In this document: one piece after another, positions 5,668 through 8,825 of the stretch | How positions within the stretch are numbered: position 1 is the stretch's first letter | How the letters are laid out: each line of letters opens with the position of its first letter | Source of the DNA: Candidatus Methanomethylicia archaeon | GTDB lineage: Archaea > Thermoproteota > Methanomethylicia > Methanomethylicales > Methanomethylicaceae | Direction of reading: 5' to 3' | Length of the DNA: 8,825 nucleotides | Assembly: GCA_024464205.1 (NCBI GenBank) | Contig: JANHAI010000033.1 | Location: 1-8,825, forward strand | The notes under the pieces: model-generated | What the model was told of the DNA's origin: nothing | The model's input: only the letters and a program-made list of their open reading frames with translations | Databases searched by the model: none | Position numbers and translations under genes: made by a program

Positions 5668-6603
5668 ATGGTCCAATCTTGTGAAGAATGCAACGGGCGA
5701 ACTGTTCCAGATGGAAATGGGGGATTTGTATGCACATCTTGCGGGCTCGTCCAGAGTGAACAAGAGCCACCTCAAACGCCGATACCTCTCAGCAAGCAGA
5801 GGCTTGGCAGCTTGATATCGAGGAGAAGTTCGCTCTATGTTGGTTTTGGGGGCTGCGTTCCACTTAGCTCTGTGGAAGCAAAGTTCGACCGCCTCAAGAA
5901 ACTCCAAGATTCCATATACGCTGGTGCATGCCTTGATCTCTTCAAACTGAGGCGAGACTTGGAATCTGTTGCGGACTACCTCCTACTGCCGGACGAGCTT
6001 GTCGAGGCGACCGTGCACTGCTTTGATGACGTCCTCTCGAAAGTAAAGAACCCGTACAACAATTACGGCCTCCTCTTGGCAGTATGCCTCATTGCCTCGT
6101 CGAGGGCTAGCGGAAACAGGATGCCGGTCAAGCTAGCCGAGGTCGTTGATGCCTTCCGGATGCGCGGGTACCGCTTCTCTCTAAGGGTCCTTGCCAAGAC
6201 GCTCAGCAGCGCATCGAACATACTGCCGATCAAAAAGTTCACCCGATGCGAGGACTATGTAGGGAGGGTGATCGAGAGGCTTAAGGTATCTCCATACATT
6301 TCAGTAAGGATCAGAGTTGCCGGCATCAGCGAGGAGGAATTCTTCGAGCAGCTCTATGAGCACTCGAAGGAGCTCTTGTCCCGCCTTCCGCCCTCAAAAA
6401 GGTCAGGCAAGAACCCCTTCCTTCTGGCAGCGTCGGCTGTGTTCGAGACGTCTGCTCAGATCACCTCGAACAGAGGTACCGGCAATATAATCACCAAATC
6501 CGAGTTCTCAAAATATGTCGGCATAGCCGAATACACCCTCCGCAGCCACCTGACAGGACTGTACCGTGCCACGCCGGTCAAGGCTGTAATCACAGGGAGA
6601 TGA
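5668..6603 (+). CDS. Diverged transcription initiation factor B (TFB/TFIIB) paralogue
   Basis: A 311-residue protein with the TFB layout. The N-terminal zinc ribbon is C5-xx-C8...C22-xx-C25 with the CTSCGLV ending. A linker follows, then two cyclin-like repeats (about 90-185 and 190-300). The second repeat ends in the helix-turn-helix ITKSEFSKYVGIAEYTLRSHL that in TFB contacts the BRE. TFB bridges TBP-bound promoter DNA and RNA polymerase. The B-reader/linker is unusual: the common HDKGL-type segment and following arginines are replaced by a Gly/Ser-rich stretch (GSLISRRSSLYVGFGG). Cyclin repeat sequences are also far from consensus. This suggests a specialised paralogue rather than the general factor. 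The start is fixed by the first zinc cysteine at residue 5. The gene faces the pilin-like operon. Confidence 0.82.
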   Translation: MVQSCEECNGRTVPDGNGGFVCTSCGLVQSEQEPPQTPIPLSKQRLGSLISRRSSLYVGFGGCVPLSSVEAKFDRLKKLQDSIYAGACLDLFKLRRDLESVADYLLLPDELVEATVHCFDDVLSKVKNPYNNYGLLLAVCLIASSRASGNRMPVKLAEVVDAFRMRGYRFSLRVLAKTLSSASNILPIKKFTRCEDYVGRVIERLKVSPYISVRIRVAGISEEEFFEQLYEHSKELLSRLPPSKRSGKNPFLLAASAVFETSAQITSNRGTGNIITKSEFSKYVGIAEYTLRSHLTGLYRATPVKAVITGR

Positions 6604-6607
6604 ACGC

Positions 6608-7105
6608 TCACACAGCGATCCTTATGCCATAAGAAGCTGATCTTCGCCCCTCTTTTGTGTGTATCGATATCGATAGGTCGCCAGAGATGAACCACTTTGC
6701 CACAGATGCACTGCCGATGTATGACATCTCGACGCCATCGACTGGCTGCCCCTCGTATTCCGCCATTGTTAAATTGATGAGGATCTCTGCGCTGCCGTTG
6801 ACTCTCTCCCGGATGTATGCCTCCATCACAGTTCTCCATCCTTCTGCACGACCAGCGATCAATCCCTCGATCACCGTCGCGTTGCCGCCCTCCGGAAATT
6901 CTTTGGCTGCCAATTTCATAGCCGCGCAGAAGTCCAATAGGGCATTGTAAGAGATGAATTCGAGCTCCCTAGCCATGGACTCCTTCGATGCCTCCCCAGC
7001 TGTCCATGCCCCCCTCGCTTGTATGCCATAAGTTGACTGGACTAGAATCAGGAATATGAGCGCCTCGGAAGCAAAGAGAATTACCCCGCTCTTGTTATGT
7101 AGTAT
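6608..7105 (-). CDS. Pilin-like surface protein, largest of four, non-ATG start
   Basis: About 165 residues with one N-terminal hydrophobic helix (about residues 8-22, VILFASEALIFLILV) preceded by K-S-G, which fits a class III prepilin signal cut after Gly7. The rest is an extracellular-type domain with an Ala/Glu-rich helix and a beta-rich end, and three N-glycosylation sequons (NAT, NGS, NLT). No ATG, GTG or TTG lies between the upstream in-frame stop and the hydrophobic helix. A perfect GGAGGTG at 7119-7113 stands 7 bases before an in-frame ATA at 7105, which I take as the start. The first ATG, at 6976, would remove the helix. It overlaps the preceding gene by 25 bases and ends 4 bases from the TFB stop. 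The family is unrecognised. Confidence 0.6.
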   Translation of the reverse strand: MLHNKSGVILFASEALIFLILVQSTYGIQARGAWTAGEASKESMARELEFISYNALLDFCAAMKLAAKEFPEGGNATVIEGLIAGRAEGWRTVMEAYIRERVNGSAEILINLTMAEYEGQPVDGVEMSYIGSASVAKWFISGDLSISIHTKEGRRSASYGIRIAV

Positions 7106-7407
7106 ATCTTTGCACCTCCATCAAAGCTCAACAAATAAGGTATGTAAGGGCCGCAAGACGGGAGGTCAACCGAGATCCTGATCCCTTCAATACAAACGGA
7201 GTCGCCATCAGGAGGGAATATCTGGTCGAAAGGGCGCGAGAAGATTATGCGGTAGGCATCGCTGCGTAAGCTTTCCTCCTCGATAAGAGATTCTATTCTT
7301 TGGTAAGGATCTGGGCTGCTCAAGTTCATTATTGCCAGCTGAAGGGCTGAAAAGATGAGGAAGGCTGCGGCGGCATCGATTAGAGGGATCGATCCCCTAC
7401 GGATCAC
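7081..7407 (-). CDS. Small pilin-like protein with class III signal
   Basis: 108 residues from GTG 7407. The N-terminus MIRRG-SIPLID followed by a hydrophobic run (AAAAFLIFSALQLAIM) is a good prepilin-peptidase site: basic residues, Gly at -1, then a single helix. The remaining 75 residues include two cysteines (VCIEG and PSCGP), which could form an extracellular disulfide, and one NLS sequon. I chose GTG 7407 over ATG 7446 because GGAGGGG lies 6 bases before it, the overlap with the preceding gene shrinks from 50 to 11 bases, and the signal becomes the normal short length. It is likely a membrane-anchored minor subunit of a type IV pilus-like filament. No specific family recognised. Confidence 0.62.
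   Translation of the reverse strand: MIRRGSIPLIDAAAAFLIFSALQLAIMNLSSPDPYQRIESLIEEESLRSDAYRIIFSRPFDQIFPPDGDSVCIEGIRISVDLPSCGPYIPYLLSFDGGAKIYYITRAG
7113..7119 (-). promoter_or_regulatory. Shine-Dalgarno GGAGGTG deciding a non-ATG start
   Basis: Perfect complement to the archaeal 16S rRNA 3' end, inside the end of the preceding pilin-like gene. The codon 7 bases downstream in the frame of the next gene is ATA (7105-7103). Confidence 0.55.
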
Positions 7408-7618
7408 AATGAACCCCTCCTGCAGGATAGATGTTGCCGGTGGCATTGTCAGTGATGTACGAGATATTAAAAATCACCGACCTGTATTCCTCGATCAGCT
7501 GATTGGTGCGGTCGCCCTCTCCCTCAATGTAGTCCAGTGTGATGGCGTTGCAGATGACGAGCCCGAGGAGCAGCACAAATGCCAAGAGGAGATCGATCTG
7601 GCCAGTGCTCCTCCTCAT
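7397..7618 (-). CDS. Small pilin-like protein, Gln at +1
   Basis: 73 residues: MRRSTG, then QIDLLLAFVLLLGLVICNAI as the membrane helix, then about 48 polar residues. The short basic leader with Gly before Gln fits class III signal processing; Gln at +1 is common in archaeal pilins cut by EppA-type peptidases. Two sequons (NIS, NAT) lie in the exported part. The ATG overlaps the stop of the preceding gene as ATGA, showing translational coupling. The ends overlap the next gene by 11 bases. Family unrecognised; the role is inferred from signal, size and neighbours. Confidence 0.6.
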   Translation of the reverse strand: MRRSTGQIDLLLAFVLLLGLVICNAITLDYIEGEGDRTNQLIEEYRSVIFNISYITDNATGNIYPAGGVHCDP

Positions 7619-7827
7619 CTTCGACCAACTCCATTGTCTTCAGATGCTGGATCCCCCGCTCCATCGAGGCCGACTGTGCCGCTCTGCCTGCTTTCTGAAG
7701 CATTTGATGGCGCACCGATTTTTGAAGACAAGTCAATTGCCATGGAGACGAGCGCCCCTCCGCAGGCTGCTGCGGCTGCCAGCCAGATGAGCAAGCCAGC
7801 CTCAAATTTTAAGATTCTTGAAGCCAC
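7615..7827 (-). CDS. Small pilin-like or membrane-anchored protein, first gene of the operon
   Basis: Up to 70 residues from GTG 7827. An N-terminal KFEAG precedes a hydrophobic Ala-rich segment (LLIWLAAAAACGGALVSMA), followed by about 40 polar residues with one NAS sequon. The start is uncertain: GTG 7827 lies inside a GGAGGTG (7831-7825) that looks like the Shine-Dalgarno itself, and the next well-spaced in-frame codon is ATC 7815. Either start keeps the hydrophobic segment. It fits the pattern of the three following genes but its prepilin site (EAG) is the weakest of the four. Its TGA overlaps the next ATG. Confidence 0.5.
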   Translation of the reverse strand: MASRILKFEAGLLIWLAAAAACGGALVSMAIDLSSKIGAPSNASESRQSGTVGLDGAGDPASEDNGVGRR

Positions 7828-7850
7828 CTCCGCCCCCCCAAAATATGGCC

Positions 7851-7893
7851 TTGCTTAAATCACAGCATTTTAAAGTGCGGTCTATTTTTGGTG
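7851..7893. promoter_or_regulatory. Divergent promoters between pilin-like operon and ATPase gene
   Basis: Two AT-rich boxes lie in the 73-base gap. GCTTAAAT (7853-7860) read rightward puts a start near 7881 and leaves GGTG (7890-7893) 7 bases before ATG 7901. CTTTAAAAT (7874-7866, minus strand) puts a leftward start near 7845, before the GGAGGTG at 7831. The two opposite initiation complexes would overlap, so the two transcripts may compete. Inferred from spacing only. Confidence 0.45.
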
Positions 7894-7900
7894 CAGCAGC

Positions 7901-8825
7901 ATGAAACCTCCATGCGGAATAAACAGAGAGAGGGGTCAGCCTCCGAAGCACCACTCCGTTACGGATCCGCCAGACGATCTATTCTCAGAAAGCGAGCTAC
8001 TTCCGCAGCAACTGCTTGGAAGCATCAGCGGGGTTAGCCAGGATCCAAAGGTATATGATTCAAATGGGCGCCAAATATCATACGATTTCATTCTGGAATG
8101 CATGAGGGACCCGCCCGCTGAGGGGCAGGACATCGCAATAAGGGGCAGGCACCTCTTATTCTTCAGGGCAGACCAATTCCAATTAATGGCGGAGATATGC
8201 TCATTTTTGCAATACGTTTGCTCATGCTTGCCATCAGCAAAGAAGTGCGCATACGCGAGAGCCCTGGCACACGGCGCAAATGGCAGTTTCATGAGAATGC
8301 TGGGGCGTCTGATGGACAATGACATTAAAAAGGCATCCTTCTCGCGCATCTCTTGCTTAAGGTGCGGCTTCTGCCGCCGGGCGATAATGCCCCAAGACCT
8401 GGGTTGGCTGAAAAGGGAAGGAGGACTATCGCGGCTGAAACACATCTTGCGCCCCCAGGTCCTGCCGAGGTGGCTCCGTTCATTTGGTTCATTTGCCTAT
8501 AATGTGGGCCCCTATGAGGTGAGGTTCCTGCAGAGGGATTCAACCTTGGTTTACCTCCTGAACCTAACCGCGCTTGAGAGGGATAGGGTTCGCAAGTGCA
8601 TAAAGATCCTAAGGAGAGTGGAGATGGATTCGACCTCAATGTCATTGGACTTGGGCGCTGTTATTGGCGAGAGACGGAGGCGCATTAAGCCCACTGTATT
8701 GGAGAGCCAACTCGAATCGATAGCGCTTTATGGAAGCGTGGGACTTGGAGATCTCTACCCGCTCCTTGCCGATGAGAGGCTGAGCGAATTCTATGTGGAC
8801 AAAGAGGGATCATTTGCGTATGTAG
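7901..8825 (+). CDS. Type II/IV secretion (pilus/archaellum-type) ATPase, N-terminal part, cysteine-rich extension
   Basis: 308 codons are present; the gene runs off the right edge. Residues 264-308 (PTVLESQLESIALYG, then LGDLYPLLADERLSEFYVD) match the segment that leads into the N-terminal ATPase subdomain of GspE/TadA/FlaI-like motors (typically PLL-D-x-x-E-x-I/Y-V-D-G). The Walker A and B motifs would lie beyond the window. The stretch around 203-222 (GPYEVRFLQRDSTLVYLL) resembles the usual EPYAxVxI region. Before it are about 200 residues I do not recognise, containing C100, C107-x-C109, C116 and C152-xx-C155-xx-C158, likely zinc or Fe-S ligands. Start ATG 7901 has GGTG 7 bases upstream. 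Family members are cytoplasmic hexamers that power filament assembly at the membrane; divergent pilin-like genes support this. Confidence 0.7.
   Translation, partial: MKPPCGINRERGQPPKHHSVTDPPDDLFSESELLPQQLLGSISGVSQDPKVYDSNGRQISYDFILECMRDPPAEGQDIAIRGRHLLFFRADQFQLMAEICSFLQYVCSCLPSAKKCAYARALAHGANGSFMRMLGRLMDNDIKKASFSRISCLRCGFCRRAIMPQDLGWLKREGGLSRLKHILRPQVLPRWLRSFGSFAYNVGPYEVRFLQRDSTLVYLLNLTALERDRVRKCIKILRRVEMDSTSMSLDLGAVIGERRRRIKPTVLESQLESIALYGSVGLGDLYPLLADERLSEFYVDKEGSFAYV

Noticed and set aside
5509..5907. Upstream extension of the small minus-strand ORF into the TFB gene (182 codons in all)
   Set aside because: The part beyond 5668 is antisense to the zinc ribbon and linker of TFB, which are clearly coding. 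Only the portion outside TFB was kept, at low confidence.
7408..7446. ATG 7446 as start of the 108-residue pilin-like protein
   Set aside because: It would place 13 extra residues before the signal and a 50-base overlap with the preceding gene. GTG 7407 has a well-spaced GGAGGGG.
7355..7858. A 167-codon open frame on the plus strand across the pilin-like operon
   Set aside because: It lies antisense to four overlapping minus-strand frames that have prepilin-like signals, Shine-Dalgarno sequences and ATGA coupling. Its Pro/Ala/Ser-rich translation has no recognisable domain.
7936..8645. Minus-strand open frames opposite the ATPase gene
   Set aside because: They are antisense to a frame that stays open for 308 codons, has a Shine-Dalgarno and matches a known ATPase N-terminus.
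1..8825. CRISPR arrays, insertion sequences or tRNA genes anywhere in the window
   Set aside because: No regularly spaced repeats, transposase motifs with terminal inverted repeats, or cloverleaf-forming segments were found on either strand by eye.

Overview
The window comes from an archaeon, at roughly 50% G+C. The evidence is the gene content: an archaeosine-type tRNA-guanine transglycosylase, a TFB (TFIIB) homologue, an Sm-like protein, a PAC2-family proteasome assembly chaperone and an aCPSF2-type beta-CASP nuclease. TATA-like boxes sit about 25 bases before probable transcript starts, and Shine-Dalgarno sequences are of the GGAGGTG type. I cannot place it below the domain level. The long Sm-like protein with a C-terminal domain would suit a TACK-type lineage, but that is weak evidence.

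Layout, left to right. Minus strand 1-1728: the start of serine hydroxymethyltransferase (cut by the window edge), preceded by an aCPSF2-like nuclease. Between 1729 and 1994 lie two outward-facing promoters and a strong hairpin. Plus strand 1995-2708: a PAC2 protein ending in an HbYX-like tripeptide. Minus strand 2734-5322: a PHP-domain phosphoesterase translationally coupled to tgtA (ATGA overlap), with an Sm-like protein gene upstream. From 5323 to 5667 there is a TATA-rich, mostly gene-free interval holding one weak small ORF. Plus strand 5668-6603: a diverged TFB paralogue. Minus strand 6608-7827: four short, overlapping genes that each encode one N-terminal hydrophobic segment preceded by a possible class III (prepilin) signal. 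Plus strand from 7901 off the right edge: a divergent gene for a type II/IV secretion (pilus/archaellum) ATPase, of which only the N-terminal part is present.

The left two thirds is housekeeping RNA and protein metabolism: RNA 3'-end processing, RNA binding, tRNA modification, proteasome assembly and one-carbon metabolism. The right third looks like one end of an archaeal type IV pilus-like locus, with tiny pilin-like subunits transcribed away from the assembly ATPase. It is the most likely place for something undescribed. The ATPase carries an unusual cysteine-rich N-terminal extension (CxC and CxxCxxC). Two pilin-like genes lack a convincing ATG/GTG/TTG start although each has a perfect GGAGGTG Shine-Dalgarno sequence. 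A nonstandard TFB converges on the pilin operon with only four bases between the stop codons.
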